A DNA stretch of 64,000 bases, taken from assembly GCF_002847285.1 (NCBI RefSeq), contig NZ_CP025407.1, positions 4,496,501 through 4,560,500 of the forward strand, in the 5' to 3' direction. Position 1 is the first letter of the stretch. Each line of letters starts with the position of its first letter. Made by a program: the position numbers and the translations under genes. Source of the stretch: Streptomyces sp. CMB-StM0423 (GTDB lineage Bacteria > Actinomycetota > Actinomycetes > Streptomycetales > Streptomycetaceae). Positions 26,454 through 35,081 of the stretch are shown here, piece by piece. Below the pieces are notes generated by a model. That model saw only the letters and a program-made list of their open reading frames with translations, was not told where the DNA came from and did no database searches.

Positions 26454-28640
26454 TCAAGAACGAGAGGATGAACCAGGCCGGCCGCTCACGAGGAACCTCA
26501 GGTAGGCGAAGGCCGACAGTCGGCGACGACTCTGGAGGGCCGTGCCGAGGGCAGCCTCCAGCCCGGGGATCTCGGTGGCTGTCTGCTGGATCTGCAGCGC
26601 CCGCCGAGCGAACGCCTCGCGCCGAGCGCACGCCGTGTTTCGCGCACGATCAGCCTCCGCGTGGAGGCGTTCGCGGGCTTGCTGCAGGTCCTGCTCGGCT
26701 CGCTGCCTCGCCCTTGTTGCCTCGGAGCCGATGTCGCGAATGCGGGCCTGTAGGTCTGCCTTGCGTTGTTGGAACTGCACCTGGGCTGCCCGTTGCTCCG
26801 TCGCGGGTAGCGCCGCAGGGCAGCGGGATCGAGCAGCCGCGATCTGCTGGTTTCGCCACTTCTCCAGGGCGTCGGCCTTCGCAGGACCGATGCCTTTGAC
26901 ATCGACCCGCCCGCCGTAAGCCAGATCCACGTAGGCGGTGACGTTGTTGTACCTGCCTCCTGTGCGGATGAGCGTGATGCCGTGGAAGTCCGCGGCGGTG
27001 CGTACGCCGACTGCGGCCAATGCGTCCTTCAGCGCCCGACCGATCCCGGGAATCTTGGCCTTCTCGATGAGCGAGCGTCGCAAGTGGTCTTCGACATACT
27101 GCTGCTGATGGCGTTGAAGGCGCTTGTCGAGATCGGCGGCGAGTTCGCCGTCAAGGCGGGTCATCCGGGTACGCAGGGTCTGCTCCTGCTTCTGCCTGTC
27201 GCTCTCGACTTTGGCCAGCCTACGCTGGTGTTCGCGGGTGATCCGCTGGCCCTCCTGGTCGGCTTGTGCCGCCCGTTTATGTTCGGCCACCTCGAAGGAG
27301 TCGCGCTCCCGCGCGAGCCGCTCGTCTGCGGCGGCCGGGTGCTCTGCCGCCCACTTCTGTTCTTTCAGCTCACGCACCAGTTGCCTCACCTCTTGGTATT
27401 CCACCCGGGAGCGTCGTGTGCCGTAGAGGAAGACCGTCCCCGTCGCGACCGATGCGCCAGCCGCGACGATGCCGACGGAGAGGATTCCCAGGACAGCCAG
27501 CAGGGGGACAGCCAAGGAAGCAGACAAGACTGGCAGGAGCAGGAGGTCGCGGACCCTGCGCCGATGGTGAAATCCCTGGTCCAGGCGGTGAGCAGAGGTG
27601 GCGGGGGAGGACTCTGGCGCCGGAACGCGATCGCGCAGCCAGTCCGGCAGACCGGCCCCGCGCGTGGCCCCCGCCATCGTCGGCTGTGGCCCCGCGCTTT
27701 TGGCGTTCGCGCGGGTCGAGAAACGAGGGATGGCGCTCATCGGTGCGGCGCTGAGGTCCGCGATCTGGCGGGCTGACTGAGCGACATCGGAGTCCGGGTG
27801 GCTGAGGAGCCGGGCGAAGCGAGGCGATACCGCGGGGGCCTTGTAGTCGTCCTCGGACAGCAGGAGGTATTCGCCGGAGGGCTCATGAAGGTCGGCCCAG
27901 AGACCCGGGTCTGCCGCGACAGCCCTAAGCGCGGCGGAGATGACCCAGCCGGAGAAGCGGTCCATGTCCGGGCCGAAATCTCCAGCGCCGCGAAGAGGTG
28001 ACTGGTAGTTGCGGTGTCCGTCTTCCGTGCCCGGTAATCCGGCCAGTGCGGGGACGTACATGCCGTCGTAATCCACGAGGTGGAAGGTGAGATCCGGGGC
28101 GACGAGGAGGTTGCCGTGTTGAAGGTCGCCGTGGGCGATGCCGTGGGTGTGCAGATCTTCGATCAGTGCTTCGAAGCGCCCAGCGAGCTTTCCTACTTGA
28201 GCGCTTTCACGGTGGTGGAGGTCGAGCCAGGAGGCCAGGCTCTGGCCCTGGATCCACTCCATCTTGAGGACCGGGTAGCGTTCGCCGCCCACCAGGATCT
28301 CGTCGGCGAGGTAGTCGAACCCCATGTTCCAGGGTTGTGACAGGCGTGCCGCCGGAAGACCCGTCAGATGGCGGCTGATCGTCTGGTAACGGTCGTTCTG
28401 GTCGGACACATACCGTGTGAAGCACTTGACGGCGTAACGGTCGCCACTACCGGATGCCGTGAGAGAGAAGACGCTTGCGAAATTACCTGAGATCGCCTTG
28501 GGAAGGCCGAGACGGGTGAGTTCCGGCGCGGCGCCGTGCAGGTCCGGATCCCGGAAACAGAGGGAGGTGTTCTGCAAGGCTGCTGCGTATTCGGAGCCGG
28601 TGGGGAATTTCCGGATGGCGCCGGGCGGAGGCGTGGGCAC
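26454..28640 (-). CDS. YegI-like protein kinase with membrane segments, coiled coil and helix-hairpin-helix domain
   Basis: Protein of 728 residues; GTG at 28640, 6 bp after the PP2C stop. The kinase-like N-terminus has YAVKCF (K72), HGDLQHGN (D172, N177) and VDYDG replacing DFG, as in the YegI/TerY-associated kinases. A hydrophobic stretch at about 365-410 (LLLLPVLSASLAVPLLAVLG onward) should span the membrane once or twice. A long coiled coil (about 420-545) follows, then tandem helix-hairpin-helix motifs (IPGIGRALKDALAAVGV, DVKGIGPAKADALEKW) that usually bind DNA. It forms an operon with the phosphatase and VWA genes, the TerY-P triad described by Anantharaman, Iyer and Aravind and reported as a phage-defence system by Gao et al. 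2020. Confidence 0.88.
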   Translation of the reverse strand: MPTPPPGAIRKFPTGSEYAAALQNTSLCFRDPDLHGAAPELTRLGLPKAISGNFASVFSLTASGSGDRYAVKCFTRYVSDQNDRYQTISRHLTGLPAARLSQPWNMGFDYLADEILVGGERYPVLKMEWIQGQSLASWLDLHHRESAQVGKLAGRFEALIEDLHTHGIAHGDLQHGNLLVAPDLTFHLVDYDGMYVPALAGLPGTEDGHRNYQSPLRGAGDFGPDMDRFSGWVISAALRAVAADPGLWADLHEPSGEYLLLSEDDYKAPAVSPRFARLLSHPDSDVAQSARQIADLSAAPMSAIPRFSTRANAKSAGPQPTMAGATRGAGLPDWLRDRVPAPESSPATSAHRLDQGFHHRRRVRDLLLLPVLSASLAVPLLAVLGILSVGIVAAGASVATGTVFLYGTRRSRVEYQEVRQLVRELKEQKWAAEHPAAADERLARERDSFEVAEHKRAAQADQEGQRITREHQRRLAKVESDRQKQEQTLRTRMTRLDGELAADLDKRLQRHQQQYVEDHLRRSLIEKAKIPGIGRALKDALAAVGVRTAADFHGITLIRTGGRYNNVTAYVDLAYGGRVDVKGIGPAKADALEKWRNQQIAAARSRCPAALPATEQRAAQVQFQQRKADLQARIRDIGSEATRARQRAEQDLQQARERLHAEADRARNTACARREAFARRALQIQQTATEIPGLEAALGTALQSRRRLSAFAYLRFLVSGRPGSSSRS

Positions 28641-28646
28641 CGAGCA

Positions 28647-29474
28647 TCACCGTCCCTCGGCCTCGATGTGAACCATCGCCACGTCGTCGTTCCGCAGGGC
28701 ACCTCTGTCTCTCTGATCTTGTACCCATCCCTCGAACTCCTCCCCCTGACCGGGGTTGCGTGCGTGCTGAGTGAGCACGTCAACCGCCTTACCCGGCTGG
28801 GGCTGAGTGAGGATCCAGGCGGCCAACGCGTCTGTCGCCAACAGCAGAATGTCGCCGCTGATGCAGGTTCCGTCCAGGAGCCGGGTTCGGTCGGCGAGGA
28901 GTCCGGTGTCGCGGTTGTTGCTCCCGAACAGCTCCGGCCGGTTTCCGAAGTCGGCGGCGGTAGCCACGGGATGCGCGGTGAGGAGGCATCCGTCGCGGAC
29001 ATGGAACAGGCAGGAGTCGCCCAGCGCAGCGGCCTGCCATGACCACTGCGCCGTATCCGGAGTAGGAGTGAAGGCGGCGATCAGGAGCGTCGCGTGGGCA
29101 CCGGCACTCAGCTTCGCCTCCTCGTACCACTGCATCGGATGTCCGCGGTCCGATCGCCGGTCGGTGTACTCCTTCAGCCATCCGGCCCACTCCTCCACCA
29201 CGTCAGCAGCGAAGGCTTCGAACCGTGCCGACGAGGCGAACAGGCCGTCCGGTCGAGCGGCTGAGTGGACTGCCTGGCCGGCCAGAATCCGCGCCCATTC
29301 ACCGGACAGCAGGCTCTCGGTCGCACCATCGCATACTGCTGCTGTGACGCATCCTTCGAGCAAGGTGTCGTACGGCTCGTGAGGAAGGACGGAGACGGCG
29401 TCCTCACACTCCTCGCGGGTGATCCCGGCTTTGGGCATGACGAAACGAGTGACGTACAGACCTTTGCGGCTCAC
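28647..29474 (-). CDS. PP2C-type Ser/Thr phosphatase of the TerY-P triad (YegK/PphC-like)
   Basis: Protein of 275 residues; GTG start within the VWA stop (GTGA overlap). PP2C metal-binding motifs are visible: ECEDA (residues 22-26), VCDGATES, ALGDSCLF, ATDALAAW and RNDDVAMV, so the enzyme should be active with Mn/Mg. It lacks membrane segments. It sits between the kinase and VWA genes and probably reverses phosphorylation set by the kinase, as the E. coli YegK phosphatase is thought to do. Confidence 0.9.
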   Translation of the reverse strand: MSRKGLYVTRFVMPKAGITREECEDAVSVLPHEPYDTLLEGCVTAAVCDGATESLLSGEWARILAGQAVHSAARPDGLFASSARFEAFAADVVEEWAGWLKEYTDRRSDRGHPMQWYEEAKLSAGAHATLLIAAFTPTPDTAQWSWQAAALGDSCLFHVRDGCLLTAHPVATAADFGNRPELFGSNNRDTGLLADRTRLLDGTCISGDILLLATDALAAWILTQPQPGKAVDVLTQHARNPGQGEEFEGWVQDQRDRGALRNDDVAMVHIEAEGR

Positions 29475-30310
29475 CGCAGTTCGGTGGCACGGGTGCCGAT
29501 GTCCAGGAACTGCACGACCGAAGTGATGTCGGCGTTGTACACAAATCCTCGCGTGTACTCGCTGACCGCGTGTCCTTGCGATGCCGCGTAGGAGCGCATA
29601 TGGCTCGGCAGCGTGCTGGACATCGCGAAGAGCTGGCGCGCGTAGGCGTCGGGCAGTCCTGCCTCAGAGTCGGGGAAGGCCGTCGGCTCGCCTCCGGAGT
29701 CGGACACATGCAGGTTGAAGAGGAGGACACCGCCGTCAGCGGTGGCGTGGGAGGTGACTTCGTCAGAACCCTCGGTGGGGTCACCGTCGTTGGCCTCGCC
29801 GTCCGTGAGGTTGAGGACGATGGGAGGGAAGCAGCCCGGGTAGCGGTGTACCCAGTCTCGTACCAACTGCGCCGTATAGCGCAGAGCGCGGTTCATGGGA
29901 GTCCCGCCGTGCGCCACCGGATCCATCCAGACGGGAAACTTCACGTGGGTCTCCACGAGCCCTCCGGCACCGTCCGGTACTTTCTTGATCCGCTCCTCCA
30001 TGCGGGCCGGGTAGTCCGCAACCTGGCTGAGCGGTACCAGGTCGCGGCCCGCGAGTTCGCCTACGAAAGCGGAGCCGACCGTGGAGCCGTACCCGATCAC
30101 GGCCACATGGAAGTAGTCCCGCACGCCCTCTTCCTTCGCGCACTTCACGGATAGCTCGGTCAGCAGTCGGTTGATGGCGTCGGCCACGACGTCGGCCTTG
30201 CGGTGGGTGGCACTCCCATCACCGATCGGGTCGGTCATGGAGGTGGACTGGTCCACGAGGAAGACGATCGCAGTGGGGTTGGCGCGACTGATTTCGGCGG
30301 TGTAGGGCAT
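29471..30310 (-). CDS. TerY-like von Willebrand A domain protein (YegL-like)
   Basis: Protein of 279 residues; ATG at 30310 with GGAG 8 nt upstream. A longer open frame continues upstream but is out of register with the recognisable domain. The MIDAS metal site is complete: DQSTS (D20, S22, S24), the threonine in GGTPMNRAL and NLTDGEAND. It is cytosolic. It is first in the triad operon and likely a metal-dependent protein-binding scaffold whose phosphorylation is set by the following phosphatase and kinase. Confidence 0.9.
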   Translation of the reverse strand: MPYTAEISRANPTAIVFLVDQSTSMTDPIGDGSATHRKADVVADAINRLLTELSVKCAKEEGVRDYFHVAVIGYGSTVGSAFVGELAGRDLVPLSQVADYPARMEERIKKVPDGAGGLVETHVKFPVWMDPVAHGGTPMNRALRYTAQLVRDWVHRYPGCFPPIVLNLTDGEANDGDPTEGSDEVTSHATADGGVLLFNLHVSDSGGEPTAFPDSEAGLPDAYARQLFAMSSTLPSHMRSYAASQGHAVSEYTRGFVYNADITSVVQFLDIGTRATELR

Positions 30311-30453
30311 GGCAGAGCTCCGTGGACTGCGTGACGTGGTCACGGGCGGCGAGGGGGAACGACGATCGACTGGCACCGGGAGACGGCTGGACACCTCGGC
30401 GGGGGCACGTTTCGCATCCGTGGAGAAGGGTTCCTCCGCGGACGCGGCCGAGC

Positions 30454-30852
30454 TCACGATCCACCCTTCCCGGTCAGGGCAAGGGTCGTACTGACCAGTG
30501 TGGAGATCAGCATGACGATGCCGCCGAGGCTGGCAAGGCCGGTCACTGGGCTGGCGAAGAGCTGCGCCATGCAGCTTCGAAGCCTGGGGTGCACGAAGAA
30601 CGTCCGTGTGCGCTGCCACTTGTGCTGCTGTAGGTGGCAGCCGCGCATGACGCCTCTTGCATTGTTGCGGCAGGGCCTGCCTCCGGCACGAATCGCGGCA
30701 CCGCATGGGTTGGGGGCCTGAAAGAGAAACCACAGCAGGCTGAGTGCCGAGAGGGCTGCAATTCCACCAGGGCCGAAATCGGAGGTCAACCAGCCGGTAA
30801 TCGCCAGGACTAACGCGATCAGGCCCCAGTAGGGAAGGATTTTCTTCACCAT
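30454..30852 (-). CDS. Small membrane protein, uncharacterised
   Basis: Protein of 132 residues from ATG 30852. Two transmembrane helices lie near the N-terminus (ILPYWGLIALVLAITGWL, then LSALSLLWFLF), and one is near the C-terminus (VTGLASLGGIVMLISTLVST). In between is a soluble loop with cysteines and basic residues (PNPCGAAIRAGGRPCRNN, then RGCHLQQHKWQ), a possible C/H metal site. No Shine-Dalgarno is visible, but a strong -10 (TATACT) ends 11 nt before the ATG, so the message is probably leaderless or nearly so. It reads toward the VWA gene (143 bp gap) and could be a membrane anchor for the triad. No named family is recognised. Confidence 0.65.
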   Translation of the reverse strand: MVKKILPYWGLIALVLAITGWLTSDFGPGGIAALSALSLLWFLFQAPNPCGAAIRAGGRPCRNNARGVMRGCHLQQHKWQRTRTFFVHPRLRSCMAQLFASPVTGLASLGGIVMLISTLVSTTLALTGKGGS

Positions 30853-30862
30853 GATCGAGAAT

Positions 30863-30890
30863 AGTATAGCTGCCAATTCCCCTGCACAAG
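30863..30890 (-). promoter_or_regulatory. Promoter of the small membrane protein, leaderless type
   Basis: On the minus strand: -35 like CTTGTG (30890-30885), 16-nt spacer, -10 TATACT (30868-30863). Transcription would begin about 4-5 nt before the ATG at 30852, which explains the missing ribosome site. Confidence 0.5.
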
Positions 30891-31056
30891 GCGTCAATCG
30901 GAGCATAACGTGCGCTCTCTCGCCCCTGGGGAGCAAGTGATGACTCGCAGTGGTCAGTCGGCTTGGTGTCTCGCCTCAACACGGTGACCACGCTTGACTT
31001 GATGCAGACGGGACCTCTGCGCCTGGTCTCCTCAGCCACGGCTTCCGCGAGTGGCC

Positions 31057-31078
31057 GGTGACGGTGCCAACAGACTTG
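31057..31078 (+). promoter_or_regulatory. Module-boundary motif, copy D
   Basis: GGTGACGGTGCCAAC followed by AGACTTG. It closely matches copy B over 25 bp, yet no rightward gene begins nearby: the next gene reads left toward it. That argues against a simple promoter function, at least for this copy. Confidence 0.5.
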
Positions 31079-31298
31079 CCTCAATAGGTATATGGACATC
31101 GGCGAGCTGGCGTGTCCTCCGAGGCCGGAGGACTGGGTGCGCGTCGTCGTGCTGGTCTCTCGACCGGCGTTGTGTCGATGCCTCGCCCGCCATACGGCAA
31201 CGCCGCCGGGTCGCAGGAGCGGAACCAGCGATCCGACGTCCGCATGGCGCCGGGAGGTGCCGTTCTCGACAGGTGCCGTTCCCGGACTGGGCGGTGCG

Positions 31299-34200
31299 TC
31301 ATCTGGTCCGGCGCAACCGAGCGGCGCCGCGGCCTGCGATGTGGCGTGCCTGCTCGGCGAAGACGGCCTTTCGGGTGGTGCATCCCTTCGTCGGGCATGC
31401 CCAGTACCAGTAGTGGTCCTTTTTGTCGGAAAGCGAACGCCGTAGCTCTGTCGGAATCGCGCACGTGCCGCATACAGGTGGGCGGCTGAAGACTTCGGCG
31501 TTCTCGTGTTCCAGTAGGCTTCGGGCGTAGCGCGCGCTGCTGTGACGGGTCATGATCTCGCGGCGGGTCTGGTGCGAGAGAGTGTTCAGACTTCCCAGGA
31601 AGACGGTTCGCTCGTCAACGATCATGATCTTCTGATGCATGTCGTGGACGTGGACGACCTGCTGCACCGCTGCCTTGAGCGCCGGCAGTATCATGGCGAA
31701 GTCGGCTGCCTTCTGCGGGTCCTTGTGGTTGAGGCTATTGCGAACGAGCGAGTCCCGGTTGCCGACCACGAACACCGTTGTCCGGACGCCTCTGGATGTC
31801 GCATCGCGAAGATAGGGAAGCAACGTTCTCTGTCGTTTCCCGTACCAGGGCGACCACAGCCAGATGGAATGGCGGGCTTCGGCGATCGCCTGGAGGGCCG
31901 CGGGGAAGTACGAGTGCTCGTCGTAGACGGCCTCCCACTTGAGATGGCCCTGAAAAGCCTCCCAGACCTCTTGATGCAATTCCCTCGTATCCGGTGGCAG
32001 TTCATCGGGTTCGAGACCGAGGTACTGGGCCGCACGCAGGCCCTTGACCAGCGGGTCGCGGCCTTCGACGGCGAGGTCGTGCAGGGCGGTGAGCACCGTC
32101 CCGGGCTTGGCCTGCCGCAGTGATCGCCAACTGGTGACGACGTAGACGCGGCGCCGGGCACGGCTCACCCCGACGTTCAGCAAGCGGGCGCCGTCTCGGG
32201 CGAACGGTTTGTCGCTGTCCAGTTTGCCGCTCATAGCCCATCCGGGCTGGATGCCGTCCTCCACCAGGTCCATGATCACGATGTCGAACTCGCGGCCCTG
32301 GAACCTGTGTGCGGTGCCGACGTCGACAGAGGCCGGGTGACGGGTGCTGTCCTGGTCGTCGAGGTAGTCCCGGGTGGCGTCCACCTGCGCGCGATACGGC
32401 GTGATGACGCCCACGCTCTCCCCCTGCCCGCGGTGGTGTTCGGCGAGCGCGGCGGAGACGACGCTTCCTCCCGTCCACCAACGGCCGCTACCGGACTTCG
32501 GCTTGCGGACCAGCCCTAGCCCGTCGTCGTCGGCCAGCTCGTCGGTGGTCACCAGGACGATCTCGGCGTCCCCACTGTGCACCCGACCAGGAGAGATTCG
32601 CAGATGGCCGCCATATGCGATGCGGTTCACCAACTCCACGATGTGCGGGCCGAAGCGATGCGTGGTCAGGAGCGCGGCGCAGGCAGGGTGCGCCAGGGCG
32701 CTGTCCGGTGTCTGGATGCCGACCTGCGCGAAGCAGTCGGTCGTAAGCCAGCGCCGGAGGTGCCCCTGCCCTGGTCCGTCCAGAGGTGGGATGGGGCCGA
32801 GCTGGCAGAAGTCCCCCAGCAGTACCGCCGTCTCCCTGGCTTTGGACAGGGCCACGACCAGCTCGGGAAGGCGAGCGGCGGCTGCCTCGTCGATGAGCAC
32901 CACGTCGTAGCTGCCCTCAGCGACGGACTTGTTCAGTCGCAGTCGGGCCAGCGTGGTGGCGACGAGTTTCGCCCCGCGGATCAGTTCCGGCTCGGCTTCG
33001 GACTGGAGGCGCGCCAGGCGTTTCAGGAGAGCTTCGTGTCGATTCTCCAGTTCCTCGCGCTGCTTGACCAGCGGTTCCGCTTCGGTGCGCAGTGCTTTCA
33101 TCTGACGCGAAATCCGGGGCAGCTGGTGTCGTTCGGCGGAGGCAACGAGCGTACGTTCTTCTTCCGTCGGGCCGGGCAGTGCCACAGCGGCCGCGCGCCG
33201 GCTCACGGCACCTTCTTCCGCGGCCCGGACCGAACCCAGATGCCGGTCCGCGTCCTCCGCCTGGGTCCGGCGTAGGGCGACCTCATGGTCCAAGCGCTGT
33301 AGCTCGGCGTCGTCGACGGGGTACGCGGTTTGCCGAAGGCCGGCGATTCGGGGCTTCGCGCTGGCTGCGAAGGCATTCCGGTCGCTCTCGAGGTCTTGCC
33401 GTCGGCGGAGTTCAGCGTTCAATGCGTGTTCGAGTGCGGTGACGCGATCGTCGAGGCGCGCGTACTCCTTCTTGTCGCGCCGGCGTATGCGGCCCGAATC
33501 GTTCCGCAGGGCGTCCCGTTCGGCCGCGGCAGCGGAGAGGCGATCTTCCAGGCCGTGCTGCTGGGCACGAGCCCGCTGTATCACGAGATCGAGGTCATCG
33601 AGTTCCGCGGCGAGAGCGGCCGCGGCATGCAGCGCTTCGCGCTGTGCGGCGACCCTCTTGTGGTCTGTCAGTGCCTGATCCAGTGCACGCTCCGCAGCGG
33701 TAAGGGCGGCTGTGCCACGGCGGTTCCGCTCCTGCCACTCCGCGATCCGGTCATCGGCCTGCCGGACGGCCGTCTCGTTGGCCAGGCGTTCCAGGGCCTG
33801 CTGGTAGGCCGCCTCGTCGAATCCGCTGAGGCGCTCCTCCAACTCTGCGAGACCTCGCAGCACCGGGTGGGCTATCAGTTCGAGGAGATCGGTCTCCGTC
33901 TCCTCGCGCTCCTGGACCGCATCCTCCAGCTTCGCTCTTACTAGTAGTGACAGCGAGACCCGGGGGTTGTTGGCGACGGACGCCAAGTGCGGTGTGCCCA
34001 CGCGCAGCAGTTCTCCGGGGGGTGGATTCCGCAGAGAGACTGCTCCCTGCAAGGCGTTGTCGACCGCCACGTTGGTGCCCGAGACGAGCAGCACACGCGC
34101 GCCGCGGGTCACGTGATGGTCGATGACACGAGCCAGCACCGTGGTCTTACCGGTGCCTGGGGGACCCCAGACAAGTGCGGTACCCGGCCGTGTACAGGCG

Positions 34201-34670
34201 CGGAACGCGTCCGCCTGCGCGCCTTGGAAGGGACCCTGGTCGGCGCCGGTCGTGTCGACGGGGTGCAAGCGGTTCTCGATGAACCGGGAGGCCAGACCGG
34301 GTTCTCCCAGTGTGCGCAACGCGTCGAGAAGGCTTTGGTCCAGGTACCCGGCGGGGCGCTGCGTCGCGAACAGGCTCAGTCCGCTGCGCGGCGCGTGCGC
34401 ACCGACCCGTATGCGCAGGCGCTCCGCCTCGGCGACACAGTCGATCACCTGGTACGCGGTGCCGTTGGCGGCTTCGTCAGGCGACGCGGCGAGCCGCAGA
34501 TCTGTCAGGTTGTCCGGGTCCACGGTTCGATTGGTCGTCGGCAGGGCGTACCACCCCGGCTCGATATAGGCGACTGCTCCCAGGGCGGCCTGGCGACCAC
34601 GTCCCTGCGTTGCTCCAGGTCGTACGAGCCGGGAGACGGCCTCTGTCATCTCGTCGAGCCAGCGCGGCAT
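31299..34670 (-). CDS. SF1 (UPF1-like) helicase with long coiled coil, PLD motif and zinc finger
   Basis: Protein of 1123 residues. The ATG at 34670 is chosen for its AGGGAG 4 nt upstream; in-frame starts at 34685 and 34694 are possible. Walker A GPPGTGKT is near residue 170. A coiled-coil insertion of about 300 residues follows (about 240-560), then VVLIDEAAAARLPE, a Q/GDFCQLGP motif, and C-terminal SF1 motifs (THRFGPHIV, GTAHRFQGREFD, VGVSRAR). The last 250 residues hold a phospholipase-D half-site, HDMHQKIMIVD (H-x-K-x4-D), and a CGTC...C...C zinc site. A PLD half-site usually works as a dimer, as in nucleases of this fold; DISARM DrmC is also a PLD protein. Helicase plus nuclease on one chain suggests degradation of foreign nucleic acid; RNA versus DNA is unknown. 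Confidence 0.85.
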   Translation of the reverse strand: MPRWLDEMTEAVSRLVRPGATQGRGRQAALGAVAYIEPGWYALPTTNRTVDPDNLTDLRLAASPDEAANGTAYQVIDCVAEAERLRIRVGAHAPRSGLSLFATQRPAGYLDQSLLDALRTLGEPGLASRFIENRLHPVDTTGADQGPFQGAQADAFRACTRPGTALVWGPPGTGKTTVLARVIDHHVTRGARVLLVSGTNVAVDNALQGAVSLRNPPPGELLRVGTPHLASVANNPRVSLSLLVRAKLEDAVQEREETETDLLELIAHPVLRGLAELEERLSGFDEAAYQQALERLANETAVRQADDRIAEWQERNRRGTAALTAAERALDQALTDHKRVAAQREALHAAAALAAELDDLDLVIQRARAQQHGLEDRLSAAAAERDALRNDSGRIRRRDKKEYARLDDRVTALEHALNAELRRRQDLESDRNAFAASAKPRIAGLRQTAYPVDDAELQRLDHEVALRRTQAEDADRHLGSVRAAEEGAVSRRAAAVALPGPTEEERTLVASAERHQLPRISRQMKALRTEAEPLVKQREELENRHEALLKRLARLQSEAEPELIRGAKLVATTLARLRLNKSVAEGSYDVVLIDEAAAARLPELVVALSKARETAVLLGDFCQLGPIPPLDGPGQGHLRRWLTTDCFAQVGIQTPDSALAHPACAALLTTHRFGPHIVELVNRIAYGGHLRISPGRVHSGDAEIVLVTTDELADDDGLGLVRKPKSGSGRWWTGGSVVSAALAEHHRGQGESVGVITPYRAQVDATRDYLDDQDSTRHPASVDVGTAHRFQGREFDIVIMDLVEDGIQPGWAMSGKLDSDKPFARDGARLLNVGVSRARRRVYVVTSWRSLRQAKPGTVLTALHDLAVEGRDPLVKGLRAAQYLGLEPDELPPDTRELHQEVWEAFQGHLKWEAVYDEHSYFPAALQAIAEARHSIWLWSPWYGKRQRTLLPYLRDATSRGVRTTVFVVGNRDSLVRNSLNHKDPQKAADFAMILPALKAAVQQVVHVHDMHQKIMIVDERTVFLGSLNTLSHQTRREIMTRHSSARYARSLLEHENAEVFSRPPVCGTCAIPTELRRSLSDKKDHYWYWACPTKGCTTRKAVFAEQARHIAGRGAARLRRTR

Positions 34671-35081
34671 GAAGCTCCCTAACATGGTCGACACCTGTAG
34701 GCAACGATATCGCGGTCGTGCGGATACTCAATGTGACAACGGTGGTCCGGGTGTGTGCCGCCTCGCATAACAAAGTGATGCTTCCAGGTGCGGTGTGTCT
34801 CTCGACGAGAAAGACGGTTCCGACGCAGGGGGAAGCCGACGGGGCCGAGTGGATGCTGACACCGGAGGTAATCCTGAGGCGTACCGGCTGACGTTCAAGC
34901 TGCCCGGGCCCTTGGAGTTCCGGATCGGTGAGGTCGTGGAGAAGGACCGCCGGCGCGTGCGGACGATCAAAGGCCCAGGGATGACCTCGTCTCCTGGGTC
35001 AGGTGACTCGATCGGGTTCCGTGCCGCCGGCTGACAGTGGAACGATGGGCACCGATCGACATACCTCAGGGAGAGGCGCGC
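34671..35081. other. Divergent intergenic region (411 bp), possible small gene at 34795-35034
   Basis: It lies between the leftward SF1 helicase and the rightward DUF262 gene. A 79-codon frame (GTG at 34795 to 35034, plus strand) has a middle part that looks protein-like (LTFKLPGPLEFRIGEVVEKD) but no family and no clear ribosome site. I treat it as a doubtful or decayed small gene. The left 100 bp are A/T-richer and probably hold the helicase promoter. Confidence 0.35.

Larger units (their letters stand above)
30853..31298. other. Intergenic region (446 bp), no gene
   Basis: It lies between the small membrane protein gene and the 3' end of the SF1 helicase gene. It contains the membrane-protein promoter and motif copy D. 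The open frames here on either strand have no recognisable protein character. Confidence 0.5.

Noticed and set aside
29471..31099. VWA protein extended upstream to 31099
   Set aside because: The first 260 codons have no domain character and would overlap the small membrane protein gene; the ATG at 30310 has a ribosome site and begins the VWA fold.
31092..31445. Small rightward gene starting just after motif copy D
   Set aside because: The frame begins at an ATG near the motif but overlaps the helicase 3' end on the opposite strand and shows no recognisable protein features.
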